A DNA stretch of 56,611 bases from DUOA01 sp012839095 (lineage in GTDB: Bacteria; Bacillota; Clostridia; Caldicoprobacterales; DTU083). The translations under genes and the position numbers were made by a program. Location of the stretch: NCBI GenBank assembly GCA_050951505.1, contig JBMNJE010000004.1:1-56611 (forward strand). Reading direction: 5' to 3'. The notes below the pieces were generated by a model. The model had not been told where the DNA came from. It saw only the letters and a list, made by a program, of their open reading frames with translations, and did no database searches. Shown piece after piece: positions 35,221-44,719 of this stretch; position 1 is the first letter of the stretch; every line of letters begins with the position of its first letter.

Positions 35221-36191
35221 ATCTCAAACTCCTTGTAAAGGGAAACAACCATTTCTTCCGCTGTTGCCCCCGTCACGGAAAGATCGCTTATTTCAGCCTG
35301 GCCGGAAATATGGGCCATGGCATCGGAAACAGACAGGATATCAGTATCTACGACTATCTCTGCATGCCCATCCAGATATTTGGCAAGATGCATGCCATTT
35401 TCCAGCCTGTCTATGGAGCCCGTAAAATCAACCGAAAGCGTCTTATGTCTGGAGTTTCTCCTTTTGAGCTCGCTGAGGGTTCCGTCCAGCAGAATCCTCC
35501 CTCTGCCTATCAAGAGAATTCTTTCAGTAAGGGCCTCTATGTCCTGCATATCATGTGTGGTTAGGATGACCGTTGTTTTGCGCTCGGCATTTATATACCT
35601 GATAAAGCTTCGAACTGCAATCTTGGATACGGCATCCAGACCGATGGTAGGCTCGTCCAGGAAGAGGATACGGGGATTGTGCAGCAGGGAGGCGGCTATC
35701 TCACAGCGCATCCGCTGCCCCAGTGACAGCTGCCTGGCAGGTGTGCGGATGATTTCCCCGATATCCAGCAGCTCCGTAAGCATGCTGAGGTTCTTTTTGT
35801 ATGAGGCATTATCCACCTTATAAATATCTTTGATTAGTTCAAAGCTGTCTGCCACCGGCACATCCCACCAGAGCTGACTGCGCTGTCCGAATACCACGCC
35901 TATTTCCCTGACATGGGCAATCCGGTCTTTCCAGGGGGTTCTGCCGTTTATGATGCATTCACCGCTGTCCGGCGTTAAAATGCCGCTCATTATTTTAATG
36001 GTGCTGCTTTTGCCTGCACCATTGGGGCCTATGTAGCCCACCATTTCCCCTTCATTTATAGTGAAGGATACATCCCTCAGTGCATGAATCAGCGTATACT
36101 CCCTTCGGAAGAGGGCTTTTACCGCTTCGTGAAAACCTGCATTGCGGCGGGCGACTTTGAAGGTTTTGCAGATGTTTCTAAGCTCAATCAT
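35217..36191 (-). CDS. ABC transporter ATPase, NatA/CcmA type
   Basis: The 324-residue ATPase has Walker A IGPNGAGKSST, the signature LSLGQRMR, Walker B ILFLDEP followed by TIGLD, and the H-loop TTHDMQD. A C-terminal extension of about 80 residues is typical of this exporter group. It overlaps both neighbouring genes by four bases, showing tight coupling with the permease and with the TIM-barrel gene. Confidence 0.93.
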   Translation of the reverse strand: MIELRNICKTFKVARRNAGFHEAVKALFRREYTLIHALRDVSFTINEGEMVGYIGPNGAGKSSTIKIMSGILTPDSGECIINGRTPWKDRIAHVREIGVVFGQRSQLWWDVPVADSFELIKDIYKVDNASYKKNLSMLTELLDIGEIIRTPARQLSLGQRMRCEIAASLLHNPRILFLDEPTIGLDAVSKIAVRSFIRYINAERKTTVILTTHDMQDIEALTERILLIGRGRILLDGTLSELKRRNSRHKTLSVDFTGSIDRLENGMHLAKYLDGHAEIVVDTDILSVSDAMAHISGQAEISDLSVTGATAEEMVVSLYKEFEI

Positions 36192-37078
36192 TTTCCGGAC
36201 CCGCTGCCGGCCTCTTTGTATCTTTCAATCATGTCTGTTATCCAGCGGCCGGTATCATGCATGAATCTTGCTGCATAAGGCAGCAGTTCCCTGGGAAAGG
36301 CATGAAGAAAATTGTCTGCTTCCAGTGTCAGCTCACCGCTGTATCCTATGTCCGCCAGGGCTTCTGCTATCCCGTACCAGTCCAGTTTTCCGAAGAAGGG
36401 CAGGGTGTGAAGGTCCTGTTTTGCGTCATTGTCGTGAACGTGAAGCGCTGTCAGCCGCTGGCTGCCCAGTTCCCGGATCATATCAGCAGCATTTTCGCCC
36501 ACCAGGCTGCAATGCCCCAAATCCAGGCAGGCAGTAAAATACCTGAAATCAAGTGCATCCACATAGCCGGCAAATTCTTTGGCCGAGCTGCATACGCCGG
36601 GCAGAATTCTTTTGTTGGGCTCATCCCAGTTCCACATGTTTTCCAGGGCAACCTTTACATTATACTGTCTGCAGTAAGGTTCCAGCCGGCTGAAAAAGTC
36701 AAGGTTCAGCTCCTTTATGGCATTGGCATCCGACAGGGAGAAGGGATGCACAATAATAGTCTTTGCACCCAGGATTCCGGCAATTTCAATTGAACGGGCA
36801 ATTAGAGAAAACATTCCTGAGTTGTACTTAGGATCGCCTTCCCTGTAAGAGGGAAAGGGAGCGTGGGCCTGGTTGAATATAACCCCGCATTCCTCTGCAG
36901 TCTTCCTGAGTGACAGGGCATATTCGGCATAGTCCGCCCCATTCAGCGGGTGGTGTTCGTTGGTCAGTTCAAACATGGAATAGTCGATGGCGTCAAAGCC
37001 TGCTTCACTGATCATTTGTATTGCCTTTTTATCGCCGTAGGTTCTTGCAAAATAATCCGTCTGAGTTGACAGAAGCAT
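36188..37078 (-). CDS. Sugar phosphate isomerase/epimerase-like TIM-barrel protein
   Basis: The 296-residue AP-endonuclease-2-like barrel carries expected metal-site motifs: NQAHAPFPS, VHPFSLS, ALENMWNW, CLDLGHCS, HVHDND and LEADNF. It is the first gene of the exporter operon, overlapping the ATPase by four bases. The combination of a sugar-modifying enzyme with an exporter is unusual and may mean that a sugar derivative is made and then exported. Confidence 0.85.
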   Translation of the reverse strand: MLLSTQTDYFARTYGDKKAIQMISEAGFDAIDYSMFELTNEHHPLNGADYAEYALSLRKTAEECGVIFNQAHAPFPSYREGDPKYNSGMFSLIARSIEIAGILGAKTIIVHPFSLSDANAIKELNLDFFSRLEPYCRQYNVKVALENMWNWDEPNKRILPGVCSSAKEFAGYVDALDFRYFTACLDLGHCSLVGENAADMIRELGSQRLTALHVHDNDAKQDLHTLPFFGKLDWYGIAEALADIGYSGELTLEADNFLHAFPRELLPYAARFMHDTGRWITDMIERYKEAGSGSGK

Positions 37079-37171
37079 GATAATACCCCCCGCTTGTTCT
37101 TATTGCAGCATTCTTAAACTCAATGATATCACAGGTAAAATGTGTATACAATAAGATGTGTGATCAACAAA

Positions 37172-37204
37172 AAAATCACCTGCACTCAGGCGGCAGGTGA
37201 TTTT
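37172..37204 (-). terminator. Terminator of hppA
   Basis: A 12-bp perfect stem (37172-37183 with 37193-37204) has, on the minus strand, a run of seven T residues after it. It lies about 60 bases past the hppA stop and protects the downstream exporter operon from read-through. Confidence 0.85.
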
Positions 37205-37266
37205 GTAATTGGTTTATGTTGAAAACCTTCTTGTCATATTCTTTGTATTATATTACATGCTCCAAA

Positions 37267-39318
37267 TCAGCTGAACAGGGAGAAAGCAGCAAACAGAACT
37301 GCGGTTATGGAAGCAACCAGTGAAACAACGGTTATCTGTGTATTGATGGAAGGGCCGGCGGTATCCTTGAAGGGATCGCCCACTGTATCGCCTATAACGG
37401 CTGCTTTATGAGCATCACTGCCCTTGCCGCCGAAGTTTCCGGCTTCAATGTATTTTTTGGCATTGTCCCAGAGCCCGCCTGCATTGCTCATAAGCAGGGC
37501 CAGGAACAAGCCGGTAACAATGTTTCCGGCCAGATAGCCGCCCATTGCCTGCACACCGCCTACAAAGCCGACAATCAGGGTAATGACAATGGCTGCCAGG
37601 CCTGCAGGAATCAATTCCTTGATTGCGCCGACGGTGGCAATGTCGATGCATTTGTCGTAATCGGGCAGCACTCCGGGTTTACCTTCCTTCAGCCCTTCAA
37701 CGGTATCAAATTGTCTGTGGATTTCTTCAACCATAACCTGAGAGTTACGGTTTACGCCCAGCATCAGCATGGCTGAAAACAAGGCAGGAATGGCTGCCCC
37801 TACCAGTGTTCCGAAGAATACCAGGGGATCCATCAGGTTAAAGCTGATAATTTCACCGCTGACGGATCTGACGATTTCCTGGAAGGCACCCAAAAGGGCA
37901 ATTACGGTAAGTCCGGCAGCGCCAATGGCAAATCCTTTGGTAATGGCCTTGGCAGTATTGCCGGCAGCGTCCAGCTTGTCGGTGATTTCCAGAACATCGT
38001 CACCTAAGTTACCCATTTCCGCAAGGCCGCGGGCATTGTCCACAATGGGACCATAAGCGTCGTTGGAAATAATCATGCCTACTATTGAAAGCATACCGAT
38101 GGCGGCAATGGAAATGCCGAACATGGGATAATTTCCGCTTTGTGCCTGAAGGGGCTCTAAAAGCTTATATGCGCCAAGTGCCGCAACGCCTATGCCGATT
38201 ATGGAGGGCATGACACTGACCAAACCATAGGAGAACCCGGATAGAATGGTAAAAGCCGGGCCGCTCTTGCAGGCCTCCGCAACCTTTTCAACGGGTTTCT
38301 TATCATCGCCGGTAAAGAATTCACTGGTAAAACCAATAATTACGCCTACCAACATGCCCAGGAAGGCTGCGCCCCAGATACGGATGTTGAATTCAGGGGT
38401 GAGCAAGGTGGCAATCAGGGTAAGCAGGGCGAAAATGCCACAAGTCAATAAAGTTCCTCCGTTCAAAGCCTTGCCCGGATCACCGCTGGGGCCAACACGG
38501 GCGATCAGAACACCGATTACTGAGGCAAGAAGTCCCAGGGCACTGAAGCAGAAAACAATTTCTATCTGACCAAGAGGTACGGCGATAACCATGGCTGCAG
38601 CCAGGGAAGCTATCTGAGAGTCAAACAGGTCGGCTCCCATACCGGCTACATCACCTACATTGTCGCCTACATTATCCGCTATAACAGCAGGATTCCTGGG
38701 ATCATCCTCAGGTATGCCGAGTTCTACCTTTCCTGTAAGATCCGCAGCGATATCTGCGGTTTTGGTAAAGATTCCGCCCCCTGCTTTTGCAAACAGGGCC
38801 AGAGAGCTGGCACCAAAGCTGAATGCCATAACAAGATCAGCATTCCCTGTCAAAAGATGCAGTAAGGCTGCAGCAGCCAGAGCCGTGCTTACAACAGCCA
38901 TACCCATGACTGCGCCGCCGCGGAAACCTGCCATATAGGAAGGAGCCAGGCCTTTTTTGGCTGCAGTGGCTGAACGTACATTTGCAAGGGTGGCAATGCT
39001 TATGCCTATATACCCTGCCAGTGCTGACAGGGCTGCCCCTGCAATATAGGAAAGGGCGGCAAGGATGTTTTCCCCGATTCCTCCCTGCCAGACAGGAGAA
39101 GGAAAGACTAAAAGGACCAGGACAGATACAATGCCTGCAAATACGCTCAAAATGCGGTATTCCCGCTTCAGAAAGGTAAAAGCACCTTTTCGGATGAGCT
39201 CTCCGATTTGGTTTATGTTTCCTTCCGCCACAGGAAGAGCCTGCACCCATTTATAAAAGTATGCTGCCACTCCGATGGCAAGGGCAGACACTACAAGAGA
39301 AATTAATGCCCACAACAT
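37267..39318 (-). CDS. hppA: Membrane-bound H+-translocating pyrophosphatase
   Basis: The 683-residue protein has about 16 membrane helices and the substrate loops of M-PPases (IPEDDPRNPAVIADNVGDNV; GDTVGDPFKDTAGPS). It couples pyrophosphate hydrolysis to ion export across the membrane, saving energy in anaerobes. The GNTAKAITKG segment carries Lys where potassium-dependent enzymes have Ala, which predicts a potassium-independent proton pump. It stands alone between terminator and promoter regions. Confidence 0.96.
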   Translation of the reverse strand: MLWALISLVVSALAIGVAAYFYKWVQALPVAEGNINQIGELIRKGAFTFLKREYRILSVFAGIVSVLVLLVFPSPVWQGGIGENILAALSYIAGAALSALAGYIGISIATLANVRSATAAKKGLAPSYMAGFRGGAVMGMAVVSTALAAAALLHLLTGNADLVMAFSFGASSLALFAKAGGGIFTKTADIAADLTGKVELGIPEDDPRNPAVIADNVGDNVGDVAGMGADLFDSQIASLAAAMVIAVPLGQIEIVFCFSALGLLASVIGVLIARVGPSGDPGKALNGGTLLTCGIFALLTLIATLLTPEFNIRIWGAAFLGMLVGVIIGFTSEFFTGDDKKPVEKVAEACKSGPAFTILSGFSYGLVSVMPSIIGIGVAALGAYKLLEPLQAQSGNYPMFGISIAAIGMLSIVGMIISNDAYGPIVDNARGLAEMGNLGDDVLEITDKLDAAGNTAKAITKGFAIGAAGLTVIALLGAFQEIVRSVSGEIISFNLMDPLVFFGTLVGAAIPALFSAMLMLGVNRNSQVMVEEIHRQFDTVEGLKEGKPGVLPDYDKCIDIATVGAIKELIPAGLAAIVITLIVGFVGGVQAMGGYLAGNIVTGLFLALLMSNAGGLWDNAKKYIEAGNFGGKGSDAHKAAVIGDTVGDPFKDTAGPSINTQITVVSLVASITAVLFAAFSLFS

Positions 39319-39649
39319 TATGAATCCCCCTTTTGCATTACGATTGGCTGATTTTTACCTTGTGCAGGCAGCCTTAATGCCTGCATAAAAAAACATCATA
39401 CATACTACAACATAGTTTCCAAATGGTCCGGATAAACAGTGCATTCATAAAGCCGACGGGTAACCGCAGGTTTGTCTGAATATGCTGCTATCCACTCCCT
39501 GGATGAATCACGTCCGTTCACCTCTTATGTTGGAAAAAATGCTGCATATATGATGATGTTTTAGTAGTACAAGCTATAGTATATAAAGACGTATTATCTA
39601 TATATTTCGATAATGAATCATTAGGGGAAACAGTATGTCCCTTTGCTTA
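39319..39649 (-). other. hppA upstream region, no gene
   Basis: About 330 bases contain the ribosome-binding site of hppA and a small hairpin (39364-39370 with 39378-39384) that would lie in its leader RNA. I see no riboswitch I recognise and no clear consensus promoter. Confidence 0.45.
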
Positions 39650-39769
39650 TTAATCGGCCGGGAACAGCTTAATCATCAGCTTGATCAAGAGAAAGAAGAC
39701 GGCCAGTACCAGAAAGACCCCGGTAACACCGATTCCCATTACTTCAAGAGCACCCATTACAATATCCAC
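39650..39769 (-). CDS. Tiny OadG-like decarboxylase gamma subunit
   Basis: A 39-residue frame starts at GTG 39769 behind a perfect GGAGGA (39778-39783) that overlaps the end of oadB. It reads MDIVMGALEVMGIGVTGVFL and continues with a hydrophobic helix and KLMIKLFPAD. One membrane helix with a short tail matches the smallest gamma subunits of sodium-pumping decarboxylases. It probably anchors or stabilises the beta subunit. Confidence 0.75.
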   Translation of the reverse strand: MDIVMGALEVMGIGVTGVFLVLAVFFLLIKLMIKLFPAD

Positions 39770-39782
39770 TTTTTCATTCCTC

Positions 39783-40913
39783 CTATCCGAGTAATGCCAG
39801 GATAATGGCACCTGCTACGATGGAACCGATTTGCCCGGCTACATTTGCTCCAATGGCAGGCATAAGCACAAAGTTGGTCGGATCCTCTTTTTGTGCCATT
39901 TTCTGCACAATACGGGCCGACATGGGGAAGGCGGAAATACCGCAGCCGCCAATCATGGGATTGACCTTATGCTTCAGGAACAAATTCACAAACTTGGCAA
40001 AGAGGACACCGAAGGCGGTATCAAAGACAAATGCCATCAAACCAATGGTCAGTATCAGCAGTGTCTGCATGGTCAGAAACTTTTCGGCAACCATTGTGGA
40101 CCCAATGGTAATACCCAGCAGCAGAGTAACCAGATTTCCCAATTCGTTTTGTGCTGTCTGTGAAAGCCGTTCAAGCACCCCGCATTCCTTTATCAGGTTT
40201 CCAAACATCAGGGAACCAATGAGAGGTACGGATATGGGAGCAACTATACCGGCAACAATAGTGACAACAATGGGAAATAAAATCAAAACTGGCTTGGAGA
40301 TCTTGACCCCGTAATCCACGTCCATGCGAATTTTCCGTTCTTCCTTGGTTGTCAGCGCTTTTATTACGGGAGGCTGAATAATGGGCACCAGCGCCATATA
40401 TGAATATGCTGCAACCGTTATTGCACCCATATATTTCGGCGCAAACAGATTGCCTACGAAGATGGAGGTAGGACCGTCTGCAGCACCGATGATGCCGATG
40501 GCGGCTGCTTCCCGCAGTGAAAAGACCCCGGGCCAGATCAGATTGGCACCTGCTGCCATCAGCATGGAGGCAAAAATTCCGAATTGGGCAGCTGCCCCGA
40601 AGAAGAGCGTCACAGGCTGCTTCAGCAGAGGCGAAAAATCGATCATTGCACCGATGGCAATAAATATTAAGATAGGAAACAGTTCGTTTACGATACCGGC
40701 ATTGTAGAGTACCGTGAGAAACCCGTGTTCACCCACGGCAGCTGATCCGGGTATGTTGGTCATGATCGCACCAAACCCGATTGGCAAAAGAAGAAGCGGT
40801 TCATATTCCTTCTTGATGGCCAGATAAATAAGTACACAGCCAACCAGAAGCATAACCGCATTTTGCCAGGTAAATCCGCTGATGCCGACCAACAGCTTGC
40901 TTAATTTGTCCAT
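39783..40913 (-). CDS. oadB: Sodium-translocating decarboxylase beta subunit
   Basis: About 376 residues with many membrane helices, including GAADGPTSIFVGN and FPMSARIVQ, the sodium-site regions of OadB/MmdB/GcdB. In the complex, biotin-bound carboxylate is decarboxylated here while sodium is pumped out. An upstream in-frame ATG at 40973 lacks a ribosome-binding site; 40913 follows ggaaggga. The carboxyltransferase alpha subunit and biotin carrier are not in this window, so the substrate (oxaloacetate, methylmalonyl-CoA or other) is unknown. Confidence 0.92.
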   Translation of the reverse strand: MDKLSKLLVGISGFTWQNAVMLLVGCVLIYLAIKKEYEPLLLLPIGFGAIMTNIPGSAAVGEHGFLTVLYNAGIVNELFPILIFIAIGAMIDFSPLLKQPVTLFFGAAAQFGIFASMLMAAGANLIWPGVFSLREAAAIGIIGAADGPTSIFVGNLFAPKYMGAITVAAYSYMALVPIIQPPVIKALTTKEERKIRMDVDYGVKISKPVLILFPIVVTIVAGIVAPISVPLIGSLMFGNLIKECGVLERLSQTAQNELGNLVTLLLGITIGSTMVAEKFLTMQTLLILTIGLMAFVFDTAFGVLFAKFVNLFLKHKVNPMIGGCGISAFPMSARIVQKMAQKEDPTNFVLMPAIGANVAGQIGSIVAGAIILALLG

Positions 40914-41299
40914 ATAATAATCCCTTCCATCATTTATAATTGATAGCAGTGTAAAGTGTTTACTCTGGAACATGCATCAAAAAGCCAAATTACACTATTC
41001 TATATTATATTGCTGCCCGGGAGTACTGTCAAACAAATAGGGAAGACAACAGCTGGTTTTCAGCCTGTTTTTTATCAGCCTGGAACCCAGTAGTTAATAT
41101 GGAATTATTCCATGCAACCACAAGAACGTATGACTATGTGGTGTATATGATCGGTTCCTGAATGTTTAAAAATTTGCGAAAAAGTTGCTATTATTTTTAT
41201 TGCTTTTCCCTGTATAATAAATTTAATATAAAGAGTATGATTCCTTATAAATGTGAAAGCATTCCTCAATAATGTGGTATTCAGGATTCAGGAGGAGAA
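40914..41299 (+). other. Divergent intergenic region between oadB and fumarase
   Basis: About 385 bases hold the start regions of two divergent operons. A TATAAT at 41213-41218 is a plausible -10 for the fumarase genes, but no well-spaced -35 is visible. No open frame or RNA gene was recognised. Confidence 0.45.
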
Positions 41300-42139
41300 A
41301 TGAGAGAAATTAATATATCTGCCATTACTGAAACAGTTGCAGAATTATGCATCCAGGCGTGCTATAACCTAAGCGATGATGTAATAAAGCTGATAGAAGC
41401 AGCTCGTGAAAGGGAGGAATCCCCTTTCGGTGCGCGCATACTGGAACAATTACTGGAGAATATCGATGCTTCCCGGAGAACTCAGCTGCCACTTTGTCAG
41501 GATACAGGCATGGCTGTTGTATTCCTGCAAATTGGACAGGATGTCCGAATTACAGGCGGCAGCCTGGAGGAAGCGGTAAATGAAGGCGTGCGCCTTGGAT
41601 ACCGAAAAGGATATATGCGCAAGTCCGTCCTGGATCCTTTAAGCCGGATAAATACCGGTGATAATACGCCTGCTGTCCTTCACCTGGAGATGGTCCAAGG
41701 GGAGCAACTTAAAATAATAGTTGCTCCAAAGGGATTTGGCAGTGAAAATATGAGCCGTTTAGCCATGTTGAAGCCCTCTGACGGTGAGGATGGAATTCGG
41801 AGTTTTGTGCTGGACACTGTCGTAAATGCAGGCGCCAATCCATGCCCTCCCATCATACTGGGTATTGGGATAGGCGGTACCATGGAAAAGGCAGCTTATT
41901 TGTCTAAAAAAGCACTGCTCAGGGAAGCGGGAAAGCCCAATCCTGATCCTAAGACAGCTGCTTTGGAACAAGAACTCCTGCAGGCAATAAACGATACAGG
42001 CATCGGGCCTCAGGGGTTGGGTGGAAAAACAACTGCCCTTGCTGTACATATTGATACATATCCTACCCATCTGGCAGGTCTGCCGGTAGCAGTCAATATA
42101 CAATGTCATTCGGCAAGGCATGCAAAAGCCGTACTGTAG
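41300..42139 (+). CDS. Fumarate hydratase class I, alpha subunit
   Basis: The 279-residue protein matches the N-terminal domain (TtdA/FumA alpha) of iron-sulphur fumarases and tartrate dehydratases. Cluster cysteines are likely in LPLCQDTG, ANPCPPI and IQCHSARH. It interconverts fumarate and malate with the beta subunit 32 bases downstream. L-tartrate dehydratase is the main alternative. The oxygen-sensitive cluster fits an anaerobe. Confidence 0.92.
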   Translation: MREINISAITETVAELCIQACYNLSDDVIKLIEAAREREESPFGARILEQLLENIDASRRTQLPLCQDTGMAVVFLQIGQDVRITGGSLEEAVNEGVRLGYRKGYMRKSVLDPLSRINTGDNTPAVLHLEMVQGEQLKIIVAPKGFGSENMSRLAMLKPSDGEDGIRSFVLDTVVNAGANPCPPIILGIGIGGTMEKAAYLSKKALLREAGKPNPDPKTAALEQELLQAINDTGIGPQGLGGKTTALAVHIDTYPTHLAGLPVAVNIQCHSARHAKAVL

Positions 42140-42171
42140 TAAATGCTACAAATTAAAACCGGAGAGACGAT

Positions 42172-42729
42172 ATGATAAAAGCTATAACAATACCTGAAGC
42201 CATAGAACAATTGGAAGAACTCAGAGCAGGAGACATGGTGCAGCTGTCCGGGACCATTATTACCGGCAGGGATGCTGCCCATAGGCGCATAACAGACTTT
42301 CTGGACAGGAATATTCCATTGCCCTTTCAGCTTACAGGACAAGGCATCTATTACACCGGGCCCTGCCCGGCAGGGCCGGGGAAAATTATCGGTTCATGCG
42401 GACCCACCACCAGCTCCCGCATGGACAGCTATACACCTCGGCTGCTGAATCTCGGCCTTAAATTCATGATTGGAAAGGGGCAGCGCAGTCATGAGGTTAT
42501 AGAAGCCATGATCCGCAATAAAGCAGTTTACTTTGCCGCAACAGGCGGAGCAGGTGCGTTGATAGCAGAATGCGTAAAGAAGGCAGAACTGCTGGCCTTT
42601 GAAGATCTGGGGCCGGAAGCCGTATACAGGCTTGAGGTGGCAAACCTGCCCCTGATCACTGCTATTGACTGTCTGGGAAATAATCTGTATGAAACCGGGC
42701 CTAAGCATTATGAATATTCTGCTGATTAA
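42172..42729 (+). CDS. Fumarate hydratase class I, beta subunit
   Basis: The 185-residue protein is the C-terminal swivelling domain of class I fumarase, with LSGTIITGRDAAHRR, GPTTSSRMD and KGQRSHEV motifs that bind substrate. Together with the alpha gene it makes the complete enzyme. The link to oadB fits C4-dicarboxylate metabolism. Confidence 0.92.
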   Translation: MIKAITIPEAIEQLEELRAGDMVQLSGTIITGRDAAHRRITDFLDRNIPLPFQLTGQGIYYTGPCPAGPGKIIGSCGPTTSSRMDSYTPRLLNLGLKFMIGKGQRSHEVIEAMIRNKAVYFAATGGAGALIAECVKKAELLAFEDLGPEAVYRLEVANLPLITAIDCLGNNLYETGPKHYEYSAD

Positions 42730-42770
42730 TTGGAAAAATAAACTAAAAGCAAGTGAAAGGCGGGATTTTC

Positions 42771-42929
42771 ATGGGCCAAGTTACCTGCTCCATATGCGGA
42801 CGTACATGTAACGATGAGATAGCCTACAGCTGCCCTGAATGCAGCGACTGCGTATGTGACGAGTGCGGCACTTTGTATGAAGGATACTGTGAGAGCTGCT
42901 TTGGGATGGTAGCCGACAGCTTTGAGTAA
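42771..42929 (+). CDS. Cysteine-rich 52-residue zinc-finger-like protein
   Basis: A short frame behind gaaaggcggg encodes a protein starting MGQVTCSICGRTCNDEIAY. Ten of 52 residues are Cys (6, 9, 13, 21, 24, 27, 29, 32, 40, 43), in CxxC pairs like two interleaved zinc-binding sites, resembling a B-box or small zinc ribbon. It follows the fumarase beta gene by 41 bases and precedes a terminator, so it may be the third gene of that operon. Function unknown; metal handling or cluster repair would be speculation. Confidence 0.7.
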   Translation: MGQVTCSICGRTCNDEIAYSCPECSDCVCDECGTLYEGYCESCFGMVADSFE

Positions 42930-42948
42930 GCCTCTGCCTGGTGAAAAT

Positions 42949-42995
42949 GACAAGGGCATTGAAGTTGCCATTGGAGCAAGGACGATGCCCTTGTC
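42949..42995 (+). terminator. Terminator after the fumarase operon
   Basis: An 11-bp perfect stem (GACAAGGGCAT at 42949-42959 with ATGCCCTTGTC at 42985-42995) is followed by GTTTGTTTT. It lies 20 bases past the cysteine-rich gene. Confidence 0.75.
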
Positions 42996-43136
42996 GTTTG
43001 TTTTAAGGTTCACTTAAGATGATTTTAGTCAGGAAAAGAATAAATGAGAAGGATTTTAACTACCGCTGTCGAACATTAAAACTGACTGCATTCTGTTAAT
43101 TATTTCTTTATTATATTATTCCAAGGGAGGATTCAT

Positions 43137-44417
43137 ATGTATCATCTTTACAAAAAAGACACTGTAGAGCAGGACTATAACAGTGCAAAAGAGCTTTATG
43201 GAGAATTAGGCGTGGATACCGATGCTGTACTGAAACAGCTGTCTGAATTCCAGGTTTCCATGCATTGCTGGCAGGGCGATGACGTTGCCGGATTGGAAGA
43301 GAAAAAGGAAGGGGTATCCGGCGGAGGAATAATGGCTACCGGAAACTATCCGGGAAGGGCCCGTAACGGTGAAGAACTTCGGGCTGATATGGAAAAGGCC
43401 ATGTCACTGATTCCCGGAAAACAGAGGGTCAACCTGCATGCCAGTTATGCTGAAACCGATGGTGCCTTCGTGGAAAGAGATGAGCTGAGGCCTGAGCATT
43501 TCAGGAAATGGATAGACTGGGCCAAAAAGAATAATACAGGAATCGACTTCAACTCTACCTTTTTTGCTCATCCCATGGCTGATTCGGGGTTTACCCTGTC
43601 AAGTACCGATAAAAACGTACGTGAGTTCTGGATCCGCCATGCCAAGGCCTGCAGGGAGATAGCAGCCGCTATCGGCAGTGAGCTGGGCAGTCCGGTTGTA
43701 CACAATATCTGGATTCCCGACGGCTCCAAGGATCTTCCTGCGGATCGCATGCTCCATCGTCAGATTCTGAGGGATTCCCTTGATGAGATCCTCTCCGTGA
43801 AATACGACAGAAACCATATTATTGATGCTGTGGAAAGCAAGCTGTTCGGAATAGGTTCTGAGGCCTATGTGGTGGGTTCCCATGAATTCTATATGGGATA
43901 TGCCATGACAAGGGATGTTATGGTTTGCCTGGATGCAGGTCATTTCCATCCAACCGAGGGAATTGCCGATAAAATATCTTCCATCCTCACCTTCTCTGAG
44001 GAACTTTTGCTTCATGTAAGCAGAGGCGTACGATGGGACAGCGACCATGTAATCCTGTTGAATGACGATTTACTGTCAATTGCACAGGAAATAAAAAGAT
44101 GCAATGCCCTGGATCGGGTACACTTCGGACTGGATTTCTTCGATGCCAGCATCAATCGCCTGACTGCCTGGGTAACAGGTACGCGAAATGCAATGAAGTC
44201 CGTGCTTATCGCTCTGCTGGAACCCACTCATTTGCTGCGTGAGGCAGAGGAGAGGGGCAGCCTGGGAGATCGCCTGGCCCTTATGGAGGAATTCAAAACC
44301 CTGCCCTTCGGCTCAGTATGGAATAAGTTCTGCCTGGATCAGGATGTTCCGGTAGGTGCAGAATGGCTGAACGATATAAAGGAATATGAGGAAAAAGTTC
44401 TGCTGAACAGAGAGTAA
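43137..44417 (+). CDS. rhaA: L-rhamnose isomerase
   Basis: The 426-residue enzyme matches RhaA over its whole length: SMHCWQGDDVAG at the N terminus, NLHASYAE, FNSTFFAHP, HNIWIPDGSKD, ESKLFGIGSEAY, CLDAGHFHPTE and FGLDFFDASINR supply substrate and metal (Mn/Zn) ligands. It converts L-rhamnose to L-rhamnulose in the cytoplasm. No rhaB or rhaD is adjacent, so the pathway is split or the enzyme serves another aldose. Strong ribosome-binding site aagggagga. Confidence 0.95.
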   Translation: MYHLYKKDTVEQDYNSAKELYGELGVDTDAVLKQLSEFQVSMHCWQGDDVAGLEEKKEGVSGGGIMATGNYPGRARNGEELRADMEKAMSLIPGKQRVNLHASYAETDGAFVERDELRPEHFRKWIDWAKKNNTGIDFNSTFFAHPMADSGFTLSSTDKNVREFWIRHAKACREIAAAIGSELGSPVVHNIWIPDGSKDLPADRMLHRQILRDSLDEILSVKYDRNHIIDAVESKLFGIGSEAYVVGSHEFYMGYAMTRDVMVCLDAGHFHPTEGIADKISSILTFSEELLLHVSRGVRWDSDHVILLNDDLLSIAQEIKRCNALDRVHFGLDFFDASINRLTAWVTGTRNAMKSVLIALLEPTHLLREAEERGSLGDRLALMEEFKTLPFGSVWNKFCLDQDVPVGAEWLNDIKEYEEKVLLNRE

Positions 44418-44639
44418 ATATAAGTTTTGAAAACGGTCGTGAATTGCAGCAAAATATGTAGAACTCTATAAATTGAGCCATTGTTCATCTTACTTTGTTT
44501 GGTGCTTTTTGACAGCTTAATACTAAACGAGGCATGAGCTTTGGCTCAACTTCGGTTGTAATCCGGTCAAGAAGAATATTACAGTTGACACAACGGGGAT
44601 AATAGACTAAAATAAATAAGTGCCTTTTTGAGGCACCAT

Positions 44640-44716
44640 GTGCCCGTAGCTCAGCTGGATAGAGTGCTTGACTACGAATCAAGAGGTCAGGGGTTCGAAT
44701 CCCTTCGGGCACGCCA
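44640..44716 (+). tRNA. tRNA-Arg (ACG anticodon)
   Basis: The acceptor stem GTGCCCG pairs with CGGGCAC; D arm, TTCGAAT arm and encoded CCA are present. The anticodon loop CTACGAA gives ACG (A34 becomes inosine), reading CGN codons. Accessory DNA begins right after it, which fits tRNA genes as integration sites. Confidence 0.96.
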
Positions 44717-44719
44717 GCA

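Noticed and set aside
37408..39256. Long open frames on the plus strand opposite hppA
   Set aside because: They are antisense to a strongly conserved gene and have compositions typical of shadow frames.
39364..39384. Terminator or riboswitch upstream of hppA
   Set aside because: The hairpin is only 7 bp and lacks a T-run on the transcribed strand. No conserved riboswitch core was recognised.
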